From an uncultured Lachnospiraceae bacterium (GTDB lineage Bacteria; Bacillota; Clostridia; Lachnospirales; Lachnospiraceae): 5,072 nt of DNA. The notes under the pieces were generated by a model. That model was not told where the DNA came from. It did no database searches and was given only the letters and a program-made list of their open reading frames with translations. The stretch is taken from contig CAJOPP010000223.1 of the NCBI GenBank assembly GCA_905236365.1, positions 1-5,072 on the forward strand, written 5' to 3'. The translations under genes were made by a program, and so were the position numbers. This document shows positions 1-5,072 of the stretch, piece by piece (position 1 is the stretch's first letter; every line of letters starts with the position of its first letter).

Positions 1-1
1 A

Positions 2-52
2 ATCAGTTATGTGGAATATATGGAAATGCTGGAGAGAGGAATGAGCGATTAG
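2..52 (+). CDS. C-terminal end of an unidentified protein (5' part outside window)
   Basis: An open frame enters from the left edge and ends at TAG (50-52), giving the 16-residue tail ISYVEYMEMLERGMSD. The tail is amphipathic and acidic, as expected of a C-terminal helix. A perfect stem-loop starts at the very next base, which fits a real gene end. Too little is visible to name the family. The frame could also be open by chance over this short length, so confidence is moderate. It lies on the same strand as the histidine kinase, about 100 bp upstream of it. Confidence 0.5.
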   Translation: MSYVEYMEMLERGMSD

Positions 53-105
53 GTGGTGCTAAACAGCCAACGGCTGTTTAGCACCACGCGATGCCTACGT
101 TTTTT
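53..105 (+). terminator. Perfect 16-bp stem-loop, probable terminator
   Basis: Bases 53-68 pair without mismatch with 72-87 around a 3-base loop (AAC). The stem begins directly after the stop codon at 50-52. A run of six T occurs at 100-105, but 12 bases separate it from the stem, so this is not a textbook intrinsic terminator with an abutting U-tract. It most likely ends or attenuates transcription of the upstream gene, or protects its 3' end. A palindromic protein-binding site is the alternative. Confidence 0.5.
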
Positions 106-143
106 AACTGGGTGGTCATACAAAATACAAAAAATTATTAAAT

Positions 144-147
144 GGAG
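144..147 (+). promoter_or_regulatory. Ribosome binding site of the hybrid histidine kinase
   Basis: GGAG ends 8 bases before the ATG at 156. This supports that ATG as the start. No comparably placed site is seen for a later in-frame ATG. Confidence 0.75.
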
Positions 148-155
148 TTGAAATT

Positions 156-2945
156 ATGTTGAATTTTAAAACGGATTTTTACGAAAGATTGTTCCAGTCT
201 CTTGATAACAACGCAATTTTAATGCGGGTTGAAGAAGATGGGACTTATTATCCAATCTGGTGTTCCTATGAGTTTACAGAGATGATGGAGGGGACCGAAG
301 AAGACTTCATTCGGCTGGAGGCAGGGGGAACTATGAACACTATTCATCCTGAAGACCGTGAGGATGTGAGATATCTCATTAAGAATCAAACGACACGGGA
401 TGGTACGAATAGTCTGACTATCCGAAAATATACGCTGAAGGGAAATTTGGTCTGGGTCAATATCCACTATGCTTTTGTCAAGGAAGAAAATGCTCAGTAT
501 GCTTATTGCACGTATACCAATGTTACAGAGATCAAGGAAAGTCAGGCAAAGGCGGAGAGCATGTACGAGAGTATCCGTGCGGATTTAGAGAGCCTTTCAC
601 ACGGTGCATTGTCATTTCTCAGAGTCAATCTTACTACGGATGTTCTTGAAGACAGCAGAGGAACGGATGTATTTCCGTTTGATCAAAGTCCTGGTGTGGA
701 TCATGTTGTGGAATGGCAACAGTTTTTTCCATTGGAATCGGATCAAAAAAGATTTGCGGAAAGGTTTTCTGCCGAAAGTCTGATCAAGGCATATAATAAT
801 GGAATCAATAATCTGACAGACATTTTTTATACGCAGCGGATGGATGGACGCAAATGTTTTGTAAAGATTACCGAGAATCTGAGACAGGATCCTGCTACTG
901 GTGATATCATTTCTTTTTTTACCGAATATGATTATACGAAAGAAATGGTCAATCAGACGATTTTAAATAAGGCTTTAGTGGAACAATATGATATGATCAC
1001 CTATCTGATTGACGGTGAATATGGTGTGGTGATAGGTGAATCGGAGCATATTCAAAAGGGCAGTATTTTCCCGAAGAAAAAGACCGGTAAGTATGCTACA
1101 TATCTTGAGGAGCAGGTGATCCCCGTCCTTTCCGGTACGGAAGAGGAGAAGGTTGGGATGGCAGAGTCGTTACAGCTTGATACGGTGATAAGGGAGCTTG
1201 ATCAGAGGGAACTCTATGAGGCAAATATCGTATGCTCTATAGATGGTGATGTTTATTACAAGCGTTTTGCCTATTATGTGGTAAACCGCGAGGCTCAATT
1301 CTATATCCTGTTAAAGTCTGATATGACCGATGTGCTGCGTGAGCAGCAGGAACGCAATGAGCTGCTTTCCAATGCACTGCATGAGGCGGAGCAGGCAAAT
1401 GCTGCCAAAACATCGTTTCTGTCCAGCATGAGCCATGAGATAAGGACACCGATGAATGCCATCATCGGATTAGACAGTATTGCGTTAAGCGAACCTGACC
1501 TTCCCGAAAAGACAAGAGAGCATTTGGAAAAAATAGGCGGGAGCGCTAAGCATCTGCTTGGTCTTATCAATGATATATTGGATATGAGCCGCATTGAAAG
1601 CGGTCGCATGACATTGAAAAATGAAGAATTCTCCTTCTGTGAAATGATGGAACAGATAAATACGATGATTCACGGTCAATGTGAGGAAAAGGGATTGACT
1701 TACGATTGCCGCATCGTTGGACATGTGGATGATTACTATATTGGTGACGATATGAAGCTGAAACAGGTTATCATAAATATACTTGGGAATGCCGTCAAAT
1801 TTACTCCGGCACCCGGTACGGTGTCCTTTATCGTGGAACGTACTGCCCAATTTGAAGGCAAGTCTGCATTCCGGTTTATCATGAAGGATACCGGTATTGG
1901 AATGGACGAGAGCTATCTTCCGAAAATCTTTGACGCATTCAGTCAGGAGGATGAAAATAAGGCAAATAAATATGGGAGCACCGGCCTTGGTATGGCGATT
2001 ACCAAAAACATTGTTAAGATGATGAACGGCAGCATTACAGTGGAAAGTCAAAAGGGAATCGGCACAGTTTTTACGGTTAATTTGACACTGAAAGACAGCG
2101 ATAGGAAAGAAAATAATACGGTCAATCTGCACCCACAGGAAATGAATGTTCTTATCATAGATGATGATCCTGTCGCCTGCGAACACGCAAAACTTGTTTT
2201 GGAGGAGGTCGGCATAAGTGCTGATATATCGTTAAGCGGTGAGGAAGCACTGAAGCAGATAGAATTGCGTCATGCACGCAGAGAATCCTATAACCTTATT
2301 TTGGTGGATTGGAAGATGCCGGGTCAGGATGGCGTGGAGGTGACGCGCCGGATACGAGAACTTTATAACAGTGAATCCGTTATCGTCATTTTGACTGCCT
2401 ACAACTGGGAGGATGTGATGGAAGAGGCGCTTGAGGCTGGGGTGGACAGTTTTATGGCAAAGCCGCTCTTTGCGTCAAATATCCTTCAGGAATTCAAACG
2501 GGCAATCGCAAGCAAGCAGACTTCTGTCAAAGAGGAGGAACATAAGTCAGATCTTAAGGGACGTCATATACTTTTGGCTGAGGACGTGATGATAAATGCG
2601 GAAATTATGAAGGAATTGCTTAAGATGCGGGAAATGACGGTTGATCATGCTGAAAATGGGCAGATGGTCATTGATATGTTTGTTAAAAGCCCGGAGAATT
2701 ATTACGATGCTATTTTAATGGACGTCAGGATGCCGGTAAAAAACGGTCTTGAGGCTACCACTGAAATTCGCATGCTCGACCGGGCGGATGCCCAGACAGT
2801 CTCCATTATTGCCATGACGGCAAATGCTTTTGACGAGGATGTTCAGCGTTCACTGCAGGCTGGAATGAATGCACATTTAAGCAAACCTGTTGAACCAGAG
2901 CGTCTTTATGAAACCTTAGAGAGCCTGATTTACGATAATGTATGA
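156..2945 (+). CDS. Soluble multi-PAS hybrid sensor histidine kinase with two receiver domains
   Basis: This 929-residue signalling kinase autophosphorylates a histidine and passes the phosphate to aspartates in its own receivers. Residues about 10-128 form a PAS-like domain (HPEDR motif at 64-68, ending TNVTEIKE). About 148-262 and 275-390 look like two further, more diverged PAS-type sensor folds. A coiled linker (about 390-420) leads to the HisKA H-box with phospho-acceptor His427 (SMSHEIRTP). The ATPase domain shows the N-box Asn545, G1 box DTGIGM (578-583) and G2 box GSTGLGM (607-613). Receiver 1 has DDD 669-671, acceptor Asp718, Thr747 and Lys769. Receiver 2 has Glu809/Asp810, acceptor Asp856, Thr888 and Lys910. 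Every key catalytic residue is present. There is no signal peptide or membrane helix, so it should be cytoplasmic. The protein stops right after receiver 2, without an Hpt or DNA-binding domain, so an external Hpt or response regulator is implied. The ligand is unknown. The start is set by GGAG at 144-147. Confidence 0.95.
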   Translation: MLNFKTDFYERLFQSLDNNAILMRVEEDGTYYPIWCSYEFTEMMEGTEEDFIRLEAGGTMNTIHPEDREDVRYLIKNQTTRDGTNSLTIRKYTLKGNLVWVNIHYAFVKEENAQYAYCTYTNVTEIKESQAKAESMYESIRADLESLSHGALSFLRVNLTTDVLEDSRGTDVFPFDQSPGVDHVVEWQQFFPLESDQKRFAERFSAESLIKAYNNGINNLTDIFYTQRMDGRKCFVKITENLRQDPATGDIISFFTEYDYTKEMVNQTILNKALVEQYDMITYLIDGEYGVVIGESEHIQKGSIFPKKKTGKYATYLEEQVIPVLSGTEEEKVGMAESLQLDTVIRELDQRELYEANIVCSIDGDVYYKRFAYYVVNREAQFYILLKSDMTDVLREQQERNELLSNALHEAEQANAAKTSFLSSMSHEIRTPMNAIIGLDSIALSEPDLPEKTREHLEKIGGSAKHLLGLINDILDMSRIESGRMTLKNEEFSFCEMMEQINTMIHGQCEEKGLTYDCRIVGHVDDYYIGDDMKLKQVIINILGNAVKFTPAPGTVSFIVERTAQFEGKSAFRFIMKDTGIGMDESYLPKIFDAFSQEDENKANKYGSTGLGMAITKNIVKMMNGSITVESQKGIGTVFTVNLTLKDSDRKENNTVNLHPQEMNVLIIDDDPVACEHAKLVLEEVGISADISLSGEEALKQIELRHARRESYNLILVDWKMPGQDGVEVTRRIRELYNSESVIVILTAYNWEDVMEEALEAGVDSFMAKPLFASNILQEFKRAIASKQTSVKEEEHKSDLKGRHILLAEDVMINAEIMKELLKMREMTVDHAENGQMVIDMFVKSPENYYDAILMDVRMPVKNGLEATTEIRMLDRADAQTVSIIAMTANAFDEDVQRSLQAGMNAHLSKPVEPERLYETLESLIYDNV

Positions 2946-3018
2946 TTTTTGGGATTCGATGGACTTGTTGCCAGCGGAAATAAAAAAGACGGCTGAAAAT
3001 ATCAGTTTGGCAGGATAG
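2938..3018 (+). CDS. Possible 26-codon ORF overlapping the kinase stop
   Basis: An ATG at 2938 overlaps the kinase stop codon (2943-2945) by 8 bases in another frame, and the frame runs to TAG at 3016. The peptide begins MYDFWDSMDLLPAEIKK and has a plausible soluble, helical composition. The overlapping start is the arrangement used in translational coupling. Against it, the only purine-rich stretch (GAGAG, 2918-2922) lies about 15 bases upstream, and the 3' end lies inside a hairpin (3006-3036). It resembles no family I recognise. It may be a small coupled peptide, the remnant of a longer downstream gene such as a lost accessory protein, or chance. Confidence 0.25.
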   Translation: MYDFWDSMDLLPAEIKKTAENISLAG

Positions 3019-3036
3019 TGAAATAATCCTGTCAAA
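3006..3036 (+). other. Intergenic hairpin between kinase and lipase genes
   Basis: Bases 3006-3016 (TTTGGCAGGAT) pair with 3026-3036 (ATCCTGTCAAA) over 11 positions, including one G-T wobble, around a 9-base loop. No T-run follows, so a strong intrinsic terminator is unlikely. It could stabilise or process a kinase-lipase transcript, giving the two genes different expression levels, or be a weak attenuator. Confidence 0.45.
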
Positions 3037-3067
3037 TAGATATTATGTGAGGAAATAGATATTATGT
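3034..3067 (+). repeat. 15-bp direct repeat carrying the lipase start codon
   Basis: AAATAGATATTATGT occurs at 3034-3048 and again at 3053-3067, 19 bp apart. The second copy contains the ATG used by the lipase (3064). The ATG of the first copy is followed at once by TGA, so it cannot make a product. The two copies are separated by GAGG, which is the lipase ribosome binding site. This looks like a small tandem duplication around a translation start. Confidence 0.7.
3049..3052 (+). promoter_or_regulatory. Ribosome binding site of the patatin-like gene
   Basis: GAGG ends 11 bases before the ATG at 3064, somewhat farther than the 8-9 bases seen for the other two genes of the window, which suggests moderate initiation. 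It sits between the two copies of the 15-bp repeat. Confidence 0.55.
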
Positions 3068-3831
3068 TGAATTTTGAAAATAAAAAAATTGGTCTTGTTT
3101 TATCAGGTGGTGGAGCAAAAGGAGCCTATCAGATTGGGATGCTCCGGGCTTTGGAGGAAGCAGGAATGCGGAAAGAACAGCTTGTAATGGCAGGTACTTC
3201 CATTGGTGCAATCAATGCACTTTTGTATGCGATTGGAGGATTGGACGCAATCAGAAATTTTATGAATGGTATGTCGGATTTTATGGAGGAGTTCAATGAG
3301 GGGAGTAGAGATCTGACTGAGAAATATATCTGTTTTTTTGAGGAATCCTATCCTGATGAACTTCTAAGAGAAAATCGGATTCCTATCATAGTATGTGCAT
3401 ATTCCGTTGAGGATGAAAAACCGGAATATTTCAAGCTGGATGAAATGTCTGCAAAGAATCAGAAGCTGATTGTGCGGGCAAGCAGCAGTCTGCCGGCAAT
3501 AGCACCGGCAGTTGTGTATCATGGAAAGTCCTATATTGACGGTGGAATTATACCAGGTGGTTGCAAGAACCCGGCACCGGCAGATAAAATTCCGCTCTCT
3601 GCACTTAGAGAGGTAAATGATATTGATACTTATATCGTAAGCTTTCTAAAGCCGGAAGACCGGGTGGATCATTCATGGATTAGAAAGGAGAAAGGCTATC
3701 TCGAAAGCAGACCTTCCGCTCCGTTGGAGGATAGAATCAATACCGGTACTTTGGATTTTTCAAAAGAGCGGCTTAAGAAGAGCGAAGAAATGGGGTATAA
3801 TGAGACACTTCAATTGTTAAGGAGCTTTTGA
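3064..3831 (+). CDS. Patatin-like phospholipase (serine acyl hydrolase)
   Basis: This 255-residue protein has all the hallmarks of the bacterial patatin family, which hydrolyses acyl esters of phospholipids or other lipids through a Ser-Asp dyad. The glycine-rich oxyanion-hole motif SGGGAKG is at 14-20, directly after the first beta strand (KIGLVL). The nucleophile elbow GTSIG is at 44-48, with Ser46 as nucleophile. The DGG motif is at 159-161, with Asp159 as the dyad aspartate. [10 protein letters not shown] (139-148) is the typical strand-turn before it. No signal peptide or membrane segment is present, so it is probably cytoplasmic and acts at the inner membrane face or on soluble esters. 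The length suits a minimal patatin domain with a short helical tail, and no truncation is evident. The gene lies 118 bp downstream of the kinase on the same strand with no clear promoter between, so co-transcription is possible. The true substrate cannot be told from sequence. Confidence 0.93.
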   Translation: MLNFENKKIGLVLSGGGAKGAYQIGMLRALEEAGMRKEQLVMAGTSIGAINALLYAIGGLDAIRNFMNGMSDFMEEFNEGSRDLTEKYICFFEESYPDELLRENRIPIIVCAYSVEDEKPEYFKLDEMSAKNQKLIVRASSSLPAIAPAVVYHGKSYIDGGIIPGGCKNPAPADKIPLSALREVNDIDTYIVSFLKPEDRVDHSWIRKEKGYLESRPSAPLEDRINTGTLDFSKERLKKSEEMGYNETLQLLRSF

Positions 3832-3838
3832 AGCAGAG

Positions 3839-4615
3839 TTACCTGCCATGTGTGATTCCTAACCATTCATAAATTACACCGTACCATTCCCGTACCAAAT
3901 AGGTTGGGAACAGCCACCAGTGAGTTCTTGCCGGTACTGCATATGGTTCTATATCCAGTTTTTTTGCAATTTGGAAAGCTCGATACTCGTGGAATTCATT
4001 TGTCACGATCGCAACTGTATTTCCCAAATTTTGAGCCTGCATGATGGCCAGGGAAAATTGCATATTTTCTCTGGTGGAAGTTGAGCGAGTCTCCATAATC
4101 AGACGATTTTCAGATATTCCATGTTCGGTCAGATAATGATACATACATTCTGCCTCACTGATTCCTTCGTCTTCGCCCTGACCGCCTGACAAAATGCAGA
4201 CAGCCTTCTCATGTTCATCCAGATAGTTCTTTGCCGTCTCAAGACGTTCTGTTAGCATCAGACTGGGATTTGTTCCTTTTACCTGACATCCCAAAACGAG
4301 CAGCGGAACATCCCCGGTTGGCTTTGTATTGATTGTACGGATCATACAGATTGATATGATGACTGCAAGAAGTACGCAACATACTATAACTGTGCAGACA
4401 ATACTGACCAGTGCTTTTCCCAAAACAGATTCCCATAGAGTGTGTACTTTCGTATGGATTGCCTTTGCTAAGACTCCATACAGAATCAAAAGCATGCCTG
4501 CAAATAATCCGGTGGCATTTCCGATATTCAAGATTTGGTGCATGATGAGGGGTGGAATAAATAGTATCACACAGGTTACTCCTAGTAGAAAAATGAATAT
4601 TCGAATAAATTGCAA
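3839..4615 (-). CDS. Membrane-anchored DUF218 (YdcF/SanA/ElyC-like) protein
   Basis: The 258-residue product has three N-terminal hydrophobic helices (about 3-24, 33-52 and 67-92), then a DUF218 domain (about 103-245). The loop between helices 2 and 3 is basic (KAIHTKVHT...), so by the positive-inside rule the C-terminal domain should face outside. Conserved DUF218 features are LGCQVKG (108-114), PS..L..RL (117-125), SGGQGEDE.ISEA (143-155), E.RSTST.EN (175-184) and VTNEFHEYRA (204-213). Relatives such as ElyC and SanA are linked to cell-envelope integrity and peptidoglycan or lipid-carrier metabolism; the biochemical activity is unsettled and I assign none. The start is TTG at 4615, chosen because AGGAGG (4625-4630) lies 9 bases upstream; the first in-frame ATG (residue 25) would delete helix 1. 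Its stop (3841-3839) lies 7 bp from the end of the convergent lipase gene. Confidence 0.9.
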   Translation of the reverse strand: MQFIRIFIFLLGVTCVILFIPPLIMHQILNIGNATGLFAGMLLILYGVLAKAIHTKVHTLWESVLGKALVSIVCTVIVCCVLLAVIISICMIRTINTKPTGDVPLLVLGCQVKGTNPSLMLTERLETAKNYLDEHEKAVCILSGGQGEDEGISEAECMYHYLTEHGISENRLIMETRSTSTRENMQFSLAIMQAQNLGNTVAIVTNEFHEYRAFQIAKKLDIEPYAVPARTHWWLFPTYLVREWYGVIYEWLGITHGR

Positions 4616-4624
4616 AATATTAGA

Positions 4625-4630
4625 CCTCCT
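4625..4630 (-). promoter_or_regulatory. Consensus Shine-Dalgarno that fixes a TTG start
   Basis: Read on the minus strand this is AGGAGG, a full match to the 16S anti-SD core, 9 bases before TTG at 4615. No ATG or GTG lies at suitable spacing in that frame. This identifies TTG as the likely initiator of the DUF218 gene. Confidence 0.8.
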
Positions 4631-4701
4631 TATATTTCGTGTTACATTCTTGACAGATTCCTATGATATCGTTCCGTTCTTTTTATTCTATTCTGATTTC
4701 C

Positions 4702-4726
4702 ATTCCGTGTTAGGCAAACACGGAAT
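4702..4726 (-). promoter_or_regulatory. 10-bp perfect palindrome in the DUF218 leader
   Basis: ATTCCGTGTT (4702-4711) pairs perfectly with AACACGGAAT (4717-4726) around a 5-base loop. No T-run follows on either strand, so it is not an intrinsic terminator. It lies about 25 bp downstream of the predicted minus-strand transcription start and about 75 bp before the ribosome binding site. It may be a leader hairpin or an operator for the DUF218 gene. Confidence 0.5.
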
Positions 4727-4756
4727 TAGTTGAAAGAGGAACAAAACACAGCTTTT

Positions 4757-4785
4757 ATCATACATCATTTTTGTTTTGTGTGCAA
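4757..4785 (-). promoter_or_regulatory. Predicted sigma-A promoter of the DUF218 gene
   Basis: On the minus strand, TTGCAC (4785-4780) and TATGAT (4762-4757) are separated by 17 bp. The -10 box matches consensus at 5 of 6 positions and the -35 box only at TTG. The predicted start near 4750 gives a leader of about 135 bases that includes the 4702-4726 palindrome. Confidence 0.5.
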
Positions 4786-4805
4786 TTATTTTATATGTGT
4801 TTGTC

Positions 4806-4834
4806 TTGACAACAGAACGATTATAGTGTATTCT
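4806..4834 (+). promoter_or_regulatory. Predicted strong sigma-A promoter reading rightward
   Basis: A perfect -35 box TTGACA (4806-4811) is followed after exactly 17 bp by TATTCT (4829-4834), which matches the -10 consensus at 4 of 6 positions including the key TA at the start and final T. Transcription would begin near 4841 and run through the structured segment at 4962-5057 toward whatever lies beyond the window. It is divergent from the DUF218 promoter about 20 bp away. Confidence 0.6.
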
Positions 4835-4841
4835 AAACCAT

Positions 4842-4857
4842 CAGTTGATGTCAATTG
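4842..4857 (+). promoter_or_regulatory. Operator-like dyad at the predicted transcription start
   Basis: CAGTTGA (4842-4848) and TCAATTG (4851-4857) form a near-perfect inverted repeat with a 2-base centre and one mismatch. The centre is too short for an RNA loop, so a dimeric protein site is the better reading. AGTTGA recurs at 4859-4864 and 4887-4892. The position, at about +1 to +17 of the rightward promoter, suits repression. The regulator is unknown. Confidence 0.35.
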
Positions 4858-4926
4858 TAGTTGAATATAATTGGTGTTGTTTTGGCAGTTGAGTTTGAAA
4901 ATAGTGGTAGCCGTAGTCGTATTAAA

Positions 4927-4932
4927 AAGGAG
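4927..4932 (+). promoter_or_regulatory. Strong Shine-Dalgarno without a start codon
   Basis: AAGGAG lies in an A-rich context about 90 bases below the rightward promoter, but the next 10-12 bases contain no ATG, GTG or TTG. The expected start position reads ATA, and frames from there close quickly. Either this is chance, or a gene start was once here and has been altered or separated by an insertion. Confidence 0.3.
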
Positions 4933-4961
4933 TTCTTATAGGCTGTAAGGGATATTAATCA

Positions 4962-5057
4962 TATATCTCAGACAGAGATGACCCACGCCTCTAAGCAAAG
5001 CGTAGGCGGGGGCAGGAAACTTGTCTCAGGCGGGGTTCAATCTCCGTCTGAGATATA
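4962..5057 (+). ncRNA. Highly structured segment, candidate ncRNA or mobile-element end
   Basis: An outer stem pairs TATATCTCAGAC (4962-4973) perfectly with GTCTGAGATATA (5046-5057). It continues after one A-C mismatch with GAGAT (4975-4979) against ATCTC (5040-5044), giving 17 pairs in all. Inside, CCC-A-CGCCT (4982-4990) pairs with AGGCGGGG (5004-5011) around the loop CTAAGCAAAGCGT. CAGG (5013-5016) then pairs with CTTG (5020-5023) around AAA. AGGCGGGG recurs at 5028-5035. The segment is richer in GC than its flanks and contains no ORF. It lies below a strong rightward promoter. The identity is not established: possible readings are a 5' leader regulator of a gene beyond the window, the omega RNA (HEARO-type) of an IscB element, or the end of an IS200/IS605-type element. 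The structure is visible; the class is a guess. Confidence 0.45.
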
Positions 5058-5072
5058 CGCTCCGCGAGGATG

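Larger units (their letters stand above)
4616..5072. other. Gene-free divergent regulatory region
   Basis: No credible protein gene is seen on either strand across these 457 bases. Frames here are short or lack ribosome binding sites. The region is A/T-rich up to about 4960 and holds the divergent promoter pair, the leader palindrome, the dyad and the orphan Shine-Dalgarno. It then turns GC-rich and palindromic until the window ends. That change in composition near 4960 may mark a boundary of inserted DNA. Confidence 0.6.

Noticed and set aside
88..99. Similarity between GCCTACG on the left and CGTAGGC at 5001-5007
   Set aside because: A 7-base inverted match is expected by chance in 5 kb and flanking bases do not extend it.
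88..155. Promoter for the kinase gene in the A/T-rich gap
   Set aside because: Several AT-rich hexamers exist, but none pairs with a reasonable -35 box at proper spacing, so I do not annotate one.
1485..2186. Long antisense open frame (233 codons) inside the kinase gene
   Set aside because: It lies entirely within the conserved HisKA-ATPase coding region, has no family resemblance or credible ribosome binding site, and is explained by codon bias of the sense gene.
4650..4672. Plus-strand TTGACA as a -35 box
   Set aside because: No acceptable -10 box lies 16-18 bp downstream. TATGAT at 4662-4667 is far too close.
4329..4733. Plus-strand open frame of 134 codons
   Set aside because: It mostly overlaps the well-supported DUF218 gene in antisense and runs out into its leader. 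The product is low-complexity-like and unrecognisable.
4741..4779. Hairpin ACAAAACA/TGTTTTGT as a terminator
   Set aside because: The 8-bp A/T-rich stem has a 23-base loop and no following T-run, and it overlaps the predicted DUF218 promoter.
5028..5046. tRNA-like T-arm (GGGGTTCAATCTCC)
   Set aside because: Base 61 would be T rather than the invariant C, and no D-arm, anticodon arm or 7-bp acceptor in the right geometry can be drawn around it.
4962..5057. Retron msr-msd RNA
   Set aside because: The outer inverted repeat is retron-like, but the enclosed segment (about 70 bases) is too short for typical msr plus msd and no reverse transcriptase is in view.

Overview
The window looks like chromosomal DNA from a low-to-moderate GC Firmicute. 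A gut or rumen Clostridia of the Lachnospiraceae type is my inference. It rests on the purine-rich GGAG/AGGAGG ribosome binding sites, A/T-rich spacers with sigma-A-type promoter boxes, and the style of the soluble multi-PAS hybrid histidine kinase. No phylogenetic marker is present, so this placement is tentative.

Layout: the last 16 codons of an unidentified plus-strand gene end at 52. A perfect 16-bp stem-loop follows immediately (53-87) and probably separates it from the next gene. A large soluble hybrid histidine kinase with two receiver domains occupies 156-2945. The gap of about 120 bp after it holds a 26-codon overlapping ORF of doubtful status, an 11-bp hairpin and a 15-bp tandem repeat that carries the next start codon. 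A patatin-like serine lipase follows at 3064-3831 on the same strand. Only 7 bp beyond its stop lies the convergent 3' end of a membrane-anchored DUF218 (YdcF/SanA/ElyC-like) protein, read on the minus strand from a TTG start at 4615.

The last 450 bp (4616-5072) contain no convincing protein gene but are rich in signals. They hold a minus-strand promoter and a leader palindrome for the DUF218 gene. A divergent plus-strand promoter (TTGACA-17-TATTCT) has an operator-like dyad at its predicted start site. Downstream are a strong Shine-Dalgarno sequence with no start codon after it and a highly structured segment (4962-5057) closed by a 12-bp perfect outer stem. That segment looks like a structured RNA or the end of a mobile element whose coding part lies past the window edge.

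Functionally, the kinase senses an unknown cytoplasmic signal and moves phosphate through two receivers. It has no Hpt and no DNA-binding output here, so its partner is elsewhere. The lipase may be co-transcribed with it, but nothing in the sequence proves a shared pathway. The DUF218 protein is transcribed separately. The least explained part of the window is the right-hand structured segment.
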